From Hybos culiciformis (taxonomy: Eukaryota; Arthropoda; Insecta; Diptera; Hybotidae): a stretch of 64,000 nucleotides of DNA. Both the position numbers and the translations under genes were made by a program. Location of the stretch: the NCBI GenBank assembly GCA_964007475.1, contig OZ023273.1, positions 105,026,485 to 105,090,484 on the forward strand, given 5' to 3'. Below the pieces are notes generated by a model. The model was not told the origin of the DNA. It worked only from the letters and a program-made list of their open reading frames with translations, and did not search any database. Of the stretch, positions 1-15,200 are shown in pieces; position 1 is the stretch's first letter; each line of letters opens with the position of its first letter.

Positions 1-107
1 ATTACTGACAAATTTACTGTTCTTGTGAATCTTACAAATTTTACAATAAATTTTTTTTTATATGTTTTAGGAATATTATTCTGAATTACAAACTAAATAT
101 TTTTAAT

Positions 108-261
108 TTATTTTTTGACTAGGCTCGCTATTCTTTGTAGTTTGCTTTGCATTTGTGACGTTGCCATTGGGTTTGTTGTTATCTTAGGTATTCTTTTTTC
201 ATTAGCATTCGGTGATGACTTAGATGATTTTTCATTCAATAAAGTTTGTTCCTTAGCACCT
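108..261 (-). CDS. Schip1: Schip1 last coding exon
   Basis: After a TTTTAG acceptor at 264-262 the frame continues from the phase-2 donor of the preceding exon and encodes about 50 residues, beginning [11 protein letters not shown] and ending QRIASLVKK, then TAA. It is Lys/Ser/Asn rich with no known domain. Vertebrate SCHIP1 also ends with a short Lys-rich tail after the LTRH motif, so a tail here fits. The next AATAAA overlaps the stop codon, so the true 3' UTR probably runs off the window. Confidence 0.7.
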
Positions 262-3200
262 CTAAAATGAATAATTAAATGTTCTAAATAATTTTGTTAT
301 AAAATAAAATATTTAGAATATTTTAAGGCAGTTACATATTGTATGATTTTTGCAAATTTACTTACAAATATCGTGTTAAATCTTCAATATCAACCAGCAT
401 TGAATCCTGGCTCATGTGCAATTCATCACGCTCCATTAAATTTAAAACTAATTGCTCATTCAATTTTTCGATTTGAGTATGCAAGTCATTAACAATAATT
501 TGAAGTTGTGCAATATTCATATCGGTGCACATTTGTCGTGACACACGACGCTTTTCTGGGGGAAATGAGACGCCAACTTTTTGTAGCGAGTTTCTTATCA
601 CTTCAGTTATAGGAGATTGCTTTCGTTTTTGACGTTCCATCTGAAGATAATACAAATTTAATTTAATACTTAAAAAAAATACTAAAGAAATTTTTTACAT
701 TTACCTCCATTTGCATATGAGCCATGTCCTTTGCTTGGGCCAATGCCATTCGAGCTTCGATTTGAAGACGAGCCTGTTTAGTGAAGAAATCCGATTCTAA
801 TTCGGAACAAACTTCTGGAATTTGAGGACCTAGCGATAACGATGATGGCCTTTGTGATAATGTTCTCCTTACGTTGTTATTTGAAGCAACATTAACAGAC
901 AGTGGTCGCCCATTGTAAGGATTTGTCTGTTGTTGCCCTATAATGGATTGCATTGAGCTATACCGTGATGATGTCGCTGAATTTGTGGGCTTTTGCGATA
1001 ATTTTGGACATGTTTCAGAATCGGAAGACGGGCTTTCAGTGTCAGAAGATGCCTCATTCATGAAACATATTTGTAAATTCATGCCTGAAGAAAAAAGAAA
1101 CATTTACATATTAACAAAAGATAAAAAAAAAATTCCATTCTGATCGAGAGAGCTTTGTTGAAAAATTTAAAGATTTTGAAATAAAAAATAAATAACTTGG
1201 GCAATTTTTTTGAGTTTAAATAACATCAACTAATTACCCCTTTTGAACAATAAAATAAAATTCCATGATTTTTAAGTAATGAAAATTGAGAAAATAACTA
1301 TTTCACATTTCCTGTAAAGGTAGAAACAGGGTGTGATTTGTGATGTTAACCATATTAACTTTAAAAAATTTGAAATTATCGTACGTGGTAGGTACACAGT
1401 ATTAGTGATATATATTTATTTCAAAAAATTAAAAAAATTCCATTGACGCTTGGAAGAATGACTTCTTATCATTTTAAATCAAATAAATATTCAATTATTT
1501 AAAAATAGTTGATTGACTTGCAAATGATTTTGTTTCACTTTTGAATATATAATTCAGTATAATCATAAATTGTACATAAAATCACTTACAAAAAAAAAAA
1601 TAGTTTGTCACTAAATAAATAATATTATAAGCTCATATCATCGTGCCGGCCCAAATATATTCTTTTTTCATGTACATATACTGTGCCAATACACATAAAA
1701 TAGAATATTGTGCAGCCGTTGACATAGAATAGTGTAATTCTTAGCATGTTCATATTATTAATGTTATACTTTTGATAGGTTTACTTAAATTTGTAAAACA
1801 AAAATGATGTTTAAGGATTTAATATAGAATTTGTTATTATAATAATTATTTAGAAAAAATGTTTCAAACAAACTTAATTTTATTTTCTTATAGATTTTTT
1901 GAGTTTTTTTCAACTTCATCAACAGCTAACTTCCACGCAGCGTTCGTAACTGACTGGGAAATAAATATATAATCCTTCCATTAAAAATATCAGTGTTAAA
2001 GTTCAATCTTTTTAAATTAATTTACAGATTTTTTTTTATCTAAAGAAATCTAACACACAAAAATACAAAACAAAATAAAACTATAATAAAATTTTTTCAA
2101 AAGACTATTAAAATGAAAACAAATCATTTACCATTTTGTAATCTGGATTGTAAACTTGGCTTACGTCCGGGGCGATGATTATCTCCAGAAGCATATTTGC
2201 TAAAATAATCATCTTCAGCACCCATGGCCAAACGTCGACGTATTTCTTCACGATCATTTCGTCTCTGAAAATAAAAAAATAAAATAAATAAATATCATTT
2301 AATAAAAATTTAGATTATTTTAAATATTTTTTTTGGTTTAATAAAATCTTAGATTATTCATATAAGATTATAAATTATATTAGTATTCGATGAGTAAACT
2401 AGATTATAATGTATCTTGTATTCTGTATTATGTATTATGTAGTACGTATGCGTAACATTTTAAAAACAAAGCATAGGAACACCTAATTATTATGTTAAAA
2501 AAAACTAAATTATTGAATTTGGAATTTGACATTATGTAAAATTTATTAAGTACATATAGTATTCAAGACATAATATAAACCCAGTCTGGCTTTTATGTAT
2601 ACTATCCTTTTTTATACATAATGTTTTAGGTACGACACAGTAGTTATTAAAATTAAAGTTGATAATTAAACTATAAATAATATTTTTATTTTATTTTGTT
2701 CTCGATTACTATTTATTTTATTATATATAATTAATATATTATAGGAAAAAATTAATTAAAAATCAAAATAATTAAATATTCTTATCAACCAAATTGTTCT
2801 AATTTGTGCTTATAAGAATTATAATGCAAAAAATTGAATTTAATTTTGAGAAAATTCTTATTACACAATATTCTGTGACTACACATCAGTCATATCAATA
2901 ATGTCATTGAGTAATAATATTTATAAGAGGGACAGAATTCATACAAGTAAATTTTTTTCAAAAATTATGACAATATTTTGAATGTGTTGAGTTAAATGTT
3001 TTAACTCAAATGTGTTTATTCTTAATTTTATTATTTTTATTATTGTATTAAGAATAAACACATTTGAGTATGAAATTTTTATTCAATACATTGAAAATAT
3101 TGTCATCATTTTTGAGTTATTTGAAAAAAAAATTCTGAAATTTACTTGTATGAATTCTGACCCTCTTATAAATATTATTACTCTATGATAATATCTAACT

Positions 3201-6200
3201 AAAACCATTGAGTAATAATATTTATAAGAGGGACAGAATTCATACAAGTAAATTTTTTTCAAAAATTATGACAATATTTTGAATGTGTTGAGTTAAATGT
3301 TTTAACTCAAATGTGTTTATTCTTAATTTTATTATTTTAATTATTGTATTAAGAATAAACACATTTGAGTATGAAATTTTTATTCAATACATTGAAAATA
3401 TTGTCATCATTTTTGAGTTATTTGAAAAAAAAATTCTGAAATTTACTTGTATGAATTCTGACCCTCTTATAAATATTATTACTCTATGATAATATCTAAC
3501 TAAAACCATTGAGTAATAATATTTATAAGAGGGACAGAATTCATACAAGTAAATTTTTTTCAAAAATTATGACAATATTTTGAATGTGTTGAGTTAAATG
3601 TTTTAACTCAAATGTGTTTATTCTTAATTTTATTATTTTAATTATTGTATTAAGAATAAACACATTTGAGTATGAAATTTTTATTCAATACATTGAAAAT
3701 ATTGTCATCATTTTTGAGTTATTTGAAAAAAAAATTCTGAAATTTACTTGTATGAATTCTGACCCTCTTATAAATATTATTACTCTATGCTAAAACATAC
3801 AAAAAAATTTTAAATCAAAACATACTCCAAAACGTTTGTTATCATCAATTTCATTCGATATAACTCTTATGAATTTGTCAACAACATTATCCAAATATTC
3901 TGCATCAATTAATGTTAAATCAGAATTAATCATATTCAATTCAATGTCCATTAAATTTTGTTTATATACTCGTGGGAACATTCCATTAATACAGTCAAAA
4001 TCGTTTTGTCTAATTGCAGTATATTTTTTTGAAAAAATTCTACTAAATTGTTTAAAAATTCCATCATTAGAATTTTTAAAATTTTTTTCAAATTGTCCAC
4101 AATTATTTTTTGAATTTAATTTCATTGTTGACATAAGATTATCGAAAATCATTTTTATAATAATTTGTTATCAGTTTCTTTAATTGAATTATAAATTTTG
4201 TTCTATATATATATGTATATTTTTCGAAAAATGTTATTAGAATTTTATAAGAAATTTTTTTTTTTAATCAAAAATTGGCATCTGCTCTTTTTGCAAAGGT
4301 AGTGAATATCATTTATATAAAAATTCTTTTTCTTTTTCTTACTTTGATAAAGCGCGCGTATATTATTTTTTTTATTTTATTTTTTTTACTGCAATAGTTA
4401 AATTTCTATTGAAAATAATTATTCATTTCCTGGACATTTGACTATATTTTGCTTTATTAACAATTATTTTTTTATGGACACAAAATAGTTACTTTTTTTA
4501 TTTTTGTTTTGTTTTATGTTACAAGACCAAAACATAATTTGATTACATAACTATAAGAAGTTATTTGTTTACTTTTAATTGTTACTGTTATTCTTTAATG
4601 AAAAGAAAAAAAAAACTTAAAATTAAACATAAAAAAACATACTAGTATAGTAAATGAAAATCATAAAGCACGAAAATTTACAAAAAATTGTCAGACTGTA
4701 AAATTACTAAATTTTTTATTATTAATTTTTTTTTTTCAGAATTTTACTTTTAAATGATATTCTTTAAAAAAAAAAAAATATATTATAATCAACATTTTCA
4801 AGGAAATGTTTATTTATGCGTTTTATAATCGAAGAAATTAAAAACTAAAATTAAAAAAAAAATAAAAACAGACCGATCGCGACCCTTGTTTTTTCAACTA
4901 AATCAACTTACATTCTGAACGTGAATTCAAAATTAACCAAAACTTCTTGTTCAATATAACATAGGTACCTACATATGTATGTACTTAAAAAAAATAAATA
5001 AAATAAAAAACCTATATAGAAAATGAATAAGCTGCTTGCTCACATTGTAAATTCAATATATTGAAATTTTAGATATTTACATGTTATATGTTACAATTTG
5101 ATTGTATTACATGAAACTGATATTGAAATTATTACTTTTTTTCGCAATTTTATTAAAGCAGCTCGCGAACAGATCTTCCGTTTGCAACAGAAATATTTAC
5201 TAATCACAATTTTTCCGTGTTTTTAAAGTATTAGACTTTAAGGAATTCGTTTTTTTTATTTAAGATATCTAAAGAATTTTATCGATAAATTTCTAGTTTT
5301 ACTATAGAATATTGATGATATAGGACACAATCGAAATTTTTGAAAATTGAATTAATCTTCTTTGCTATTTAATAGAAATTAAAATAGTATTAAGAGCCCT
5401 GGAGACGAAGAAACAGTTTTAGCTCTAGATAATACAAATTCGACAGAAGTGATATTTTGATAAGTTCGAGAATGAAAACCTGGCCTCAATTTAAGCAACC
5501 GGAATTTGGAAATTTGTACTTTTTAGGCTGAAATTGACCTTTGAAAAACTAGTTGTTTTTTCACACAATCTTTCTCGTTTTACAAAAAAAGAACTTCGAT
5601 TCCAGGACTCTTATAATGTTTCTGTGAATCGGAAGTCGTTGTCTATTTTTAAGCTTTTTTCAAATTTTCAAATATATACATATACCTAAATGAGATAATG
5701 CAATAAAAAAAATTACAATTATTCAAAAAATATTTTAGAATCGAAAAACACAATTCAAGTATTTTATAACAAATTTGAATTGTACAGTGATGTTAAAAAG
5801 GGAATTATTATAATTACAATAATAAAAATAATATATGTATAAAAAAAATAAACATTATGCTGCCAATTTTAAGAATGAATGCGTATTATACTCAGATTTC
5901 AAGAAAGGAAAATAAATGTATTCTTATATATGTACAACGCGTTTTATCAACATTAAATTTATTTACCAGAAGAAAAAAAGATTAAACCGATAACCGGCAT
6001 ACAAAAAGGGCAGCTGATCTCGATTACAAATGCTGCTGGTAGTATAATTTATAATTTGTATACTGCTGCGGATCAAGATACTTAAATATTATATGAGTAT
6101 AATGAAATAGGACATTTTTAAAATACATTTCAATATTATCTTTGAGTCAATAGTATTAGTAAATGCGTATTATATTTACGGAAACAAGCCAAGAAAACTA

Positions 6201-9200
6201 AGAGAAATAACACAGGATATATGGTGCTTGATTAGGGTACACTTTCTATATAACGTATAGAGAAAAACGCATTATGAAATGAATACAGAGTGAATCACTG
6301 ATAATTTGTTTATGTACATATAAATTTTTATAATATTTGAAGATCAAAGGCTAAATTGATATTAGAATTTTATTTTGATAAAAAAAAAATTAATATTTTT
6401 AAAAATGTAATACTTGACAATATTATTATATTTAAATTTTATGTATATAAAATGCATAAGCAAATGATTGAAATTGTCATAGTCAGCCAAAAAATAAAAT
6501 TTTGTAATTATTATTTAGGCTTGGTTAAGATTTTTTTTCAATTTTTATGTATTTATTTATATTATGTATTTATTTATATAATATAAAATTCATTCAAAAT
6601 CATGTATTTGTACGATGGTATGTTTGGTTATGTAAGTGAATCTTGTTCCCTGTAATGTACCTATGCACATTGTAAATATAAATATATGTTAAACGAAAAT
6701 TATTTCATAAACTATTTAAATAATATTTTGAAAAATTAAAAAAAAAAAGTCGTTGAAACTCTACGGAACTAATAATTTTCAATATTAGCATATGTAAGGC
6801 TTGTATCGGAATTGAAGCACTCATACCAATGAATGAGTAATGCATAAATACATTTTATTTAAATCACTTTGTAAAATGCATTTTTATGCATTTATAAATA
6901 ATTGAGAACACAAGCAAAATAAATTTCTTTTGACAAAACAATCATATTGAAACAGAACTTAGGTATAAAGATATCCAATGTATGTTACTCCATACACAAC
7001 GATTATTCTTCTTTTTTTTTACCTCTAAAGCAACAGATGTTTTTTTTTTGATAAATTTCAATTTTTGATTCATAAATTTTGTTCATTTTTAATCTTTGTA
7101 TGTATGTGGGTTTGTATACTCATCTTCGGCATGCAGCATATGTATTTTACACTTTTCTGAAATTTTGAAATCCTTTTTTATTTTCAAAGAATCCAAATAT
7201 ACAAATACGAAAAGCAAATGGCAAAATTGATTCAGTTTTCTCTTTATATGGCTCTTTATAGGGCTAAACTGATTCAAAAGTCAAAATGATTTCATTTCAT
7301 TGGAGGAGCTCAAGAAGTTTAATTGATCCTCATATTACATATACATAGATTGTCAACATCTTTTTTTTCTTTCTACATACATACATTATTTTAAGTTGAA
7401 AAATTTCTTTTACTTAGAATTTCACTAATTCTATAAAATAGCCTGAATACATAAATAAAATAATATGCCTAGTATAATATTATGAAACTTAATAAAAATT
7501 AAATTCAAATAATAACTATAGAAATTATTACAAGTTAAAATTATAATTAAACAATAAAATTATATTTGCTCTTCCTAGCATTTCTGGTGAATTCTTTCAA
7601 ATCGAAGTTAGAATACAGAATAGTAAATATTATAAACTATGCCATAGAAAATTTACCTAAAAATATATAATTGAACCAAACTTAGTTAATTTTTCAAGTA
7701 GCAATTTGTTTAATTGTGATTTCTGATTGAACCACATATATTGTTTTTAGATTCTTTGGCGGATCAAGCAAAAAAACTCAAACATTATGGGCATCTTGTC
7801 TTCGGTGGACCAAAATGAAATAAAGGAAAACTTCTGAGAATTATCTCTTCAAATTTTGAGATTTATGATGAATTAAGTATAGTGTTATTCTAAAACATTT
7901 ACATAACTTCGTAAAATAAAGAATAACATGAAAAATTATAACAATATTTTATTCATATTCTAGATGTCAATTTATTGTACTTTGCAAGCGAATAGTTAAT
8001 ATGATCATGACCTTCACGTAGAAGGACATAAAAATAAAGGTAAAAAAGAATAAGATAAATTCTATTCATGTGAAACACATGGAAATGAAAAATGTTAAAT
8101 ACAAAAATATCATATTGGACTTAAAGAAAAAAGAAAAAAAAAAACAAAAGAAAAGAGAGTAATTTAACAATTTAACTTCAACAGAAGAAATAAAAATTTA
8201 ACCAGTTTTTCTTAAGATTTTGTTCTGATCGCATCTTCTTTTTTTTAAAGTTATTATTATTTTCTCTGTCGCAGTTACCTACTATTAAATAATTGTATAA
8301 TATTATATTCATTGATAAAATAAAAATACATTATAAATTATAATGAGGGGTAAAATATTTAATGACCCTGATTGGTGAATTTTATTACGATTTTATAATT
8401 AAATTATTATAGAAATAAAATGTTCAAAAGAAGAATACAAGGAATATAGAATTTTGATTATTAAAAATTTATTTAAAGAATATGTAGGTAATTAAATTTG
8501 AAAGTTTTTATTTATTAAAAAAAAAAAAATTGAAATTTTGCATTGTGATTGAAATATATATTATGCAAGATTTTTTTATATAAAGGTGTTTAAAAAAAAA
8601 TTTTTTTTTCTTAGAATTTGATTAAATTTAATTAAAATGTAAATTTTTTAAATTAAAAAAATAAAAATAAATTATTTTTTATATTTCCCAATAATGTTAA
8701 TGTAGATTTAAATAATGTATGTTTAATCTATTGATGTATAGAAAAGGATCTTGATATTATTAGTAACTAATCTAATAAGAATTAATAGGTCTTAACTGAT
8801 TTTTAAAACGTAGTATATCGCAGTTTTGACTTTTCTTATAATAAAACATTGACTGCTATGAAGTTTAAGAATCATTGTACTACATCTCTAATGTTCCTTA
8901 AATTTGAGTTTTTAATTGCACTGTAGAAGAGGATCTATGTCGGTTCAACTTTTTAAAAGACCGCGTTCAACATTAACTCAAATGTCATTTATGTTCAAAT
9001 TTTAGATACTATTGTAAAACATCTCTGACACAATACCGAACCAGTATAATATTATTTAGAATAATTTTTTTTAAGAAAGTTTTTGAAAATTTTTTTACTC
9101 TTTACTTTTTAAGAAAAAGAAGTAATAATTTTTTTTTTCTATACTTTGTCTGCTGTTCTTAGCATGCCATATAATATAGAACGATATGGAACATAATGAT

Positions 9201-12200
9201 TCAGGATTGATTTGAAATTAGTATACATAACACGTTTTAATTCCATAAAGACATTGCTTATATTTAAAAAAAAAGAAAAAAGTACATCTATGATTTTTAC
9301 GTAGGCAGCATAATATTATGCTTCAACATCGCTTGACAATTAGGTTTTTTATTTTTTTTTGTTAAAAAAAAATCTTTTATTTTAAAATAGAAATCATGTT
9401 TTTCGAAAAAAAAAAAAAATTAATTTCCCATAACGTCTAATCTATATTAAAAATTTAACGTTATATTATAATAATAGAAGCAAGAAGAGATAGTATTTGC
9501 TGTAGAATTAAGTTTGAAATTTCATTCGTAATTCAAAAATAATGTTTTTATGTGAGTTTTCAAAGTATAATATACTTTACTTTCCGTGTTTGGTTGGATA
9601 TTTGAAATGAAATTTGAAAAAATCTACTAATATATATTTAATTAAAACGAATTACAAAAAAGTACTGCATATATAATTTTAAGCTTAAAATTGTTTTTCC
9701 AAATTAAATGCAAAAGATCGATGTTGCAAAATTTTTCATATAAAGGCAAAGTTTTTATTAAAAAACTTGACAATATTCATATTTCTATTCAATCTTTCGT
9801 TCAAGTGTTAATGTAAGACTATATCTTTAATTAAAATTTATTTTTAATTTGTTCTCTGACAGCAATTTTACAAAATCCCAGTAATGATTTTGTGCGCGAT
9901 CTATATAAGATTCTTACTAACGATTTTGTCTTCAAAAACTCCTTGATTGTGATCTGTTCACGAGTACAGATCTAGACCACTTTTCATTAAATTAAAAAAA
10001 TATATATTCAGAGTTATAATAATTATGGATTTAGAGATTAATTTTTTTTTTGTTACTATATCTTATTCTGAGCGCTAATAAATACAAGTATACAATATAA
10101 ATAAATAAGTACTCAGACAACATTTTTAGTTTATGTTATTGTGGCAAAGTATAAATGTAAAATATTTTCTTCTCTGTTTTGAAAATAAATATAGGTATAA
10201 CATTATAAACAAAAAGCATGCGGTCGGCCAAAAATAACAATTTTTTTTGTTTTTGTTAAAATAACTCTCTCATGCAACATTTATATCATATGAGATATAA
10301 CATTTCTGAAATTATTATAAAAAAAGAAAATGTGAGAAAATATATTGGAAAATATAAGTGAGAATTCATTAGAAATGATGATCATTTCATAATCTTACGA
10401 AAAGAAGGAAAAAAGGAGAATGGAAGAGAATATTTTTTTTCTTTCTAAGTCGTATAAAATTATGCTATTGTGCTGCTTAAATATATGTAGGTATATAAAA
10501 TATATAATATATTCAAATATCAGCATAAACCGGCATTATTATGTTTTATGTTGCTATAGAAATTGTTTTTATTCATAGATAGATTTTTTTTTGCCCATAT
10601 TTATTTCAATGAACTTGGAAGTTAAGAATTAAATTTCGTTTTAAATACCAATTTGAAGTAGATGAGAGATGTAAATATAAGAAATAAATGGTGAAAGCAA
10701 TGTATTAAATTATGAATTAATTATTTTTATAATTTTTTGTTAGGGGTGTATTGAAGCCATAAATTCAAAATAAATCATTCGAATATTATGTAAAACGAAA
10801 ATAAATTGAAAAAAAGTTTATGTTTTCTATATTTTATAAATAGTATTAGAATTCAGTGGTATTATATTATTTTATCTAGACAATGACTATTTTGGTTAAC
10901 ATCTTTAAACACAACCAAACTGCTGAAGAAATATGTTTTCATTTTGACGCAAGGGTTGTAGAAAGAAGCTCTTTGCTCAATACGAATCGTAAATAGATAA
11001 ATTTTTCGTCCTTTTTCTAAAAGAATTTTTCCACAATTAGGTACTTAATTCTTATGGATTGAACGAAAAACATACGATAAATAATTTTTTTTTCTAATTT
11101 ATCTCTATCGAAATGTTGAATCTCAACATAACCTATAAATACAGCAAAATAACATTATAATCAAAATACTTGCACATACTTATGTTAAATACTTGCACAT
11201 ACGTATGTACACTATAATACTATGTACAATTTTAATTGAAATTATTTAATATTTTTTCTGATTTTAAAAACGTTCAAATTATAATTTTGTGAAGTGTTAA
11301 ACAATAATTTTATTAAATTATCTATATTTAATAACGTAAATTACTCGCAAATAATAAATAATATTTAATTTAATTAAAATAATTAAAATTTTATATTAGA
11401 AATAAGTGGCTACTTTGATGCCAACAGGACATTATCACTCGTCAATATTGGATAACTAAATAAGTAAAAGATAAGAAATATAATTTCTATTAGTTATATT
11501 GAGAAATTTTGTATCTTTAGGCCGCCGAATTTGAATTTAAATTCTTTTTCAATTTAATTTCAATGACGTATGAGTATAAGTGTTGAATGGTTAATATTAG
11601 AAAATTTTATATTGCTTTTTATTATAAATTAATAGTGTAATTTAAATTGATCTACCGAATATGGAGAGTACATTTTTTATGATATAGTTTTTTTATTTTA
11701 TTAACTGTGCTAATGTTTATGTTATATGTTTTGTTTATACATTAATTTTTGTTATGAATAATTTGGAATCATTATATAGGTTTTTTATTTTTATAAAAAT
11801 GATCAATTAACCGCATAAATATTTGATATAAATAAACAAATTGAGAAAGTTTAACTAAAGTTTAATTGAAGCCTGACGTAATAAAGTAGAGTAGACGTAT
11901 ACATAAATATTTCGTTAAGTTAAAATAATAATAATAATTAAAAATAAAGCAAATTGTATACTATAGAGTTTTCAATACTAGGCCTTGTTCTCTATAAAAA
12001 GTATTCCAGGTAAGCAGCTTATTTCACACTTAATGTTATTGGAATGTAGAATTTATAGTGAAAAAAATGTTTTATTTCACATTTCAATTATAATTATTTT
12101 TTAAAATAAGCTGTTTTTGTTAGATTCGATGGCACAATGACAGGCTGTAGATTTGATAACTAATGTTTATGTTTGCAAATGAGTTTAAAATTAAAGGAGA

Positions 12201-15200
12201 TAGTGTGGAATGGATCAATTGTTTTTAAATTTAATCTGTCCGAAAATCAATATATGAGTCCTGGATATCCAAATAATAAAATAAAAGAAACAGCATAGAA
12301 AGATATTGAATCTTTAACCCCGTTTATGAAAAAATTGTAACTTCTAGCAGTACAACTTGTTCCTGTTTGAATTAAGTTATCTTGGGCAATGTATTCTAGA
12401 CATTACTTTCTGTTTTTGTAGTATTGTCAACACATGGTCAATGTTTCAATTATATTTATTTGAAACTAAATTTTTTTATCTTAATTTTGATCTGTTATTA
12501 ATATTTTCGATTTATTACAAACCCTTGATTATTAAAAGAAATAAATTTTTCATCTGTGCTCTTTATATGTTTAACAATAAATCTGTAATTGTAAAAACTT
12601 TGATTTCTCTGTCACATTTTGAACCATACACACCTTTTTTATCTGAAATTCTGTGTATAAAATATCACTGAGCTGTTAAATCTATTTATTTATTTATTTT
12701 TTTTTTTTTGCTTACAAAATTATCATCTGGTTTTAATTTTCTTCATACATTTCCCAGATTTTTAATTTTTGCTTTGTTAACATTTAACTAGACGAGGCAA
12801 AGAACTTGAACTTGTTCTAATATGGTGCAATTTTCAATATTGTTTTATGACAAATAATAATTTAATATGTTTATATAATTGTTCTACTATATCGATTAGT
12901 AGTCATTAACTAACTGCGATGTTGAAATAAGAACAAATTTTTTTCATTTTCAAATATTGAAAAAAAAAAAATTTAAATTATTAATTATTGAAGATCACGA
13001 AATACCAAACAAATAGAATTAATTTTAAAATTAATGAATAAACATTTAAAAAATTTCCATTCAATTTTCAGATAAAATTAACAAAAAATAATCGTTAATA
13101 TTTTTAAGAAAATATTTATCGATATACTTTGTTTGTAAAAAATCGTTTTTAAGCTATATAAAGTAATTTTCTTAATAAATTTATATAAAAAAAACTAGAT
13201 GTCGCGGCAAACCTTATTTTGCCACATAAATATTTTTCAATTTATCTTTTTCTTAATTAATCTTCTATTATGTATACAAAAAATCCATGTCTATTTTTCA
13301 ACGAAATGTCTATGCTGGTACCCGAAAATCTTTACATAAATAAAAACATCCGATTTGGTTTTTTTTCGCGGATTTTCACGGATTTTGTCGCGATTTTCGC
13401 TGGTTCGTTACGATCAGATTCGAAGCGGGGGTAAATTTATTTTTCATTTATAATTTTCGGAATTTTCGACGAGAACATCGCCACAAAACCTGAACTAAAA
13501 CCTTAGCGTAAGTCTTAAATAATATATGTTAGAATCTTGTATCTTATATAATATATCTATACTGTCAAACTTATTATTTTTGTTCTAGCTTTTTTTTTTG
13601 TATAGGTATTTTTTCAGAAAATCAAAATAAAACGTTTACAATGAATAAATATTAAATTTCTAATCAGTAAAAATAAAATAAAAAAATAAAAACACACAAA
13701 AAAAACTGTAATAAATCAAAAAGCAAAAAAGTTGGTAGCTTTTTTGGTAAAAAAATATTGTGCACGCGATCAGTTCAATTTCGACAAGCATTCAGTATTG
13801 ACGAATTTATTTTTTTTTAAATTCATATTTATATGTACAAATAATATTGATATTATAATAATAATTATTATTAGAGAGATCGTATTACGTTGGAAAACAT
13901 TGTATATTTTTTTTTTATCCAAAAATAAAAAAAATAAAACAAGAAATTAAATGGAAAATTTATAACAAAAAATATGGTTTTTTAATTGAGAAGAATAAAA
14001 AAAAAATAAAACAAATAAACATAAAAATATTGCACGAGCGAGGATAGAAAACAAAGATTTAAAATAAAAATAGATCAATTGTGATCTTAACTTGGTTGAA
14101 TTAAGACGTGTTTTTAAAAAAAAAGAAAAATAAACGCGAAAAAAATAAAGTATAAATAAATATAAATAGAGGTTCTGAGTTAGAGTTGTGTTCTGCATAC
14201 AACTTTGATAAAAATAAAAAAAATTATTTTTTCATTCATTATTTTGGTAATTAATTTTTTTTTTTTAGTATAAAACATTGCGCGCCGAGCTTATCATTCA
14301 TAAAAAAAGTACGTTTTGTTTATATATTCTTTTTAAAAATGATAAAAGTCAGAAATCTAATATTATGAAAAATTGAATGAAAATTGAAAAAATGGGTTAC
14401 CACGGAAACTTAATGGAAATGTTTATAAATTTTCCAATTTTCCAATTATTTTTTTTTGGAACGCAGACAATTTCTGGTTGTAAATTTATTTATTTATTTT
14501 TTTCGAAATAAAGGGGTGTTTGTTTGAATAAAAACATAAAAAGATTCTTATCAAAATAAACTGGACGACTGTTTTGATGACAAATTTTTAACAAAAGCAT
14601 TAAAGTTTTTTTTTTTGTTTATTTTTGAAATTTTTTATTTTATTTTTATTAATAAATTTTTTTTTTTGTATTTAATTTTCATCTAAATCTAAAAGCAATG
14701 TGCAATTTTCAATTGAAATCATGCGCAAAATCTTGAAATATTATGCAAATTTTGTTAAAACATTTAAAATTAAACTATTGAATTTATATTTTTGATAGTT
14801 GTCAATATATATATAATAGGTAATAGGTATAGTACAAGTACAAGTATATTACATTAGTATGTACATGAATAACCATGATTTCATTTTTCAAACGATCAAT
14901 AAAACAAATCTCTTAATCATACACTGAAAAAAAAAAGTTTGTTTGAAAATCAGTTTTAAAATTATATCAGACAGATTGTAATATTAAAAATGCTTTATTT
15001 TGGGGCAGTAAGTCGTCCTCCAAATTATGAATTCATGAGTCAAAATTTCCAGCAAATGAATTGTAACAAAATCTGCTACACTAAAATAAAAAATTAAAAA
15101 AAATTTGCTGAAATTTTAATGTCATATTAACAGATATATTAAAATACACTAGTTCAATTTAGACTATTGATAGATATAAATAGAAATTAATTTCAGTTTT

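Noticed and set aside
943..1143. Plus-strand 66-codon frame
   Set aside because: Antisense to a well-supported Schip1 exon.
3836..4183. Plus-strand 115-codon frame
   Set aside because: Antisense to the better-composed minus-strand frame at 3826-4152; hydrophobic AT-noise composition.
12357..12671. 104-codon plus-strand frame
   Set aside because: Opens with TTG rather than ATG, is dominated by Phe, Leu, Ile and Tyr as expected from T-rich DNA, and has no splice or family support.
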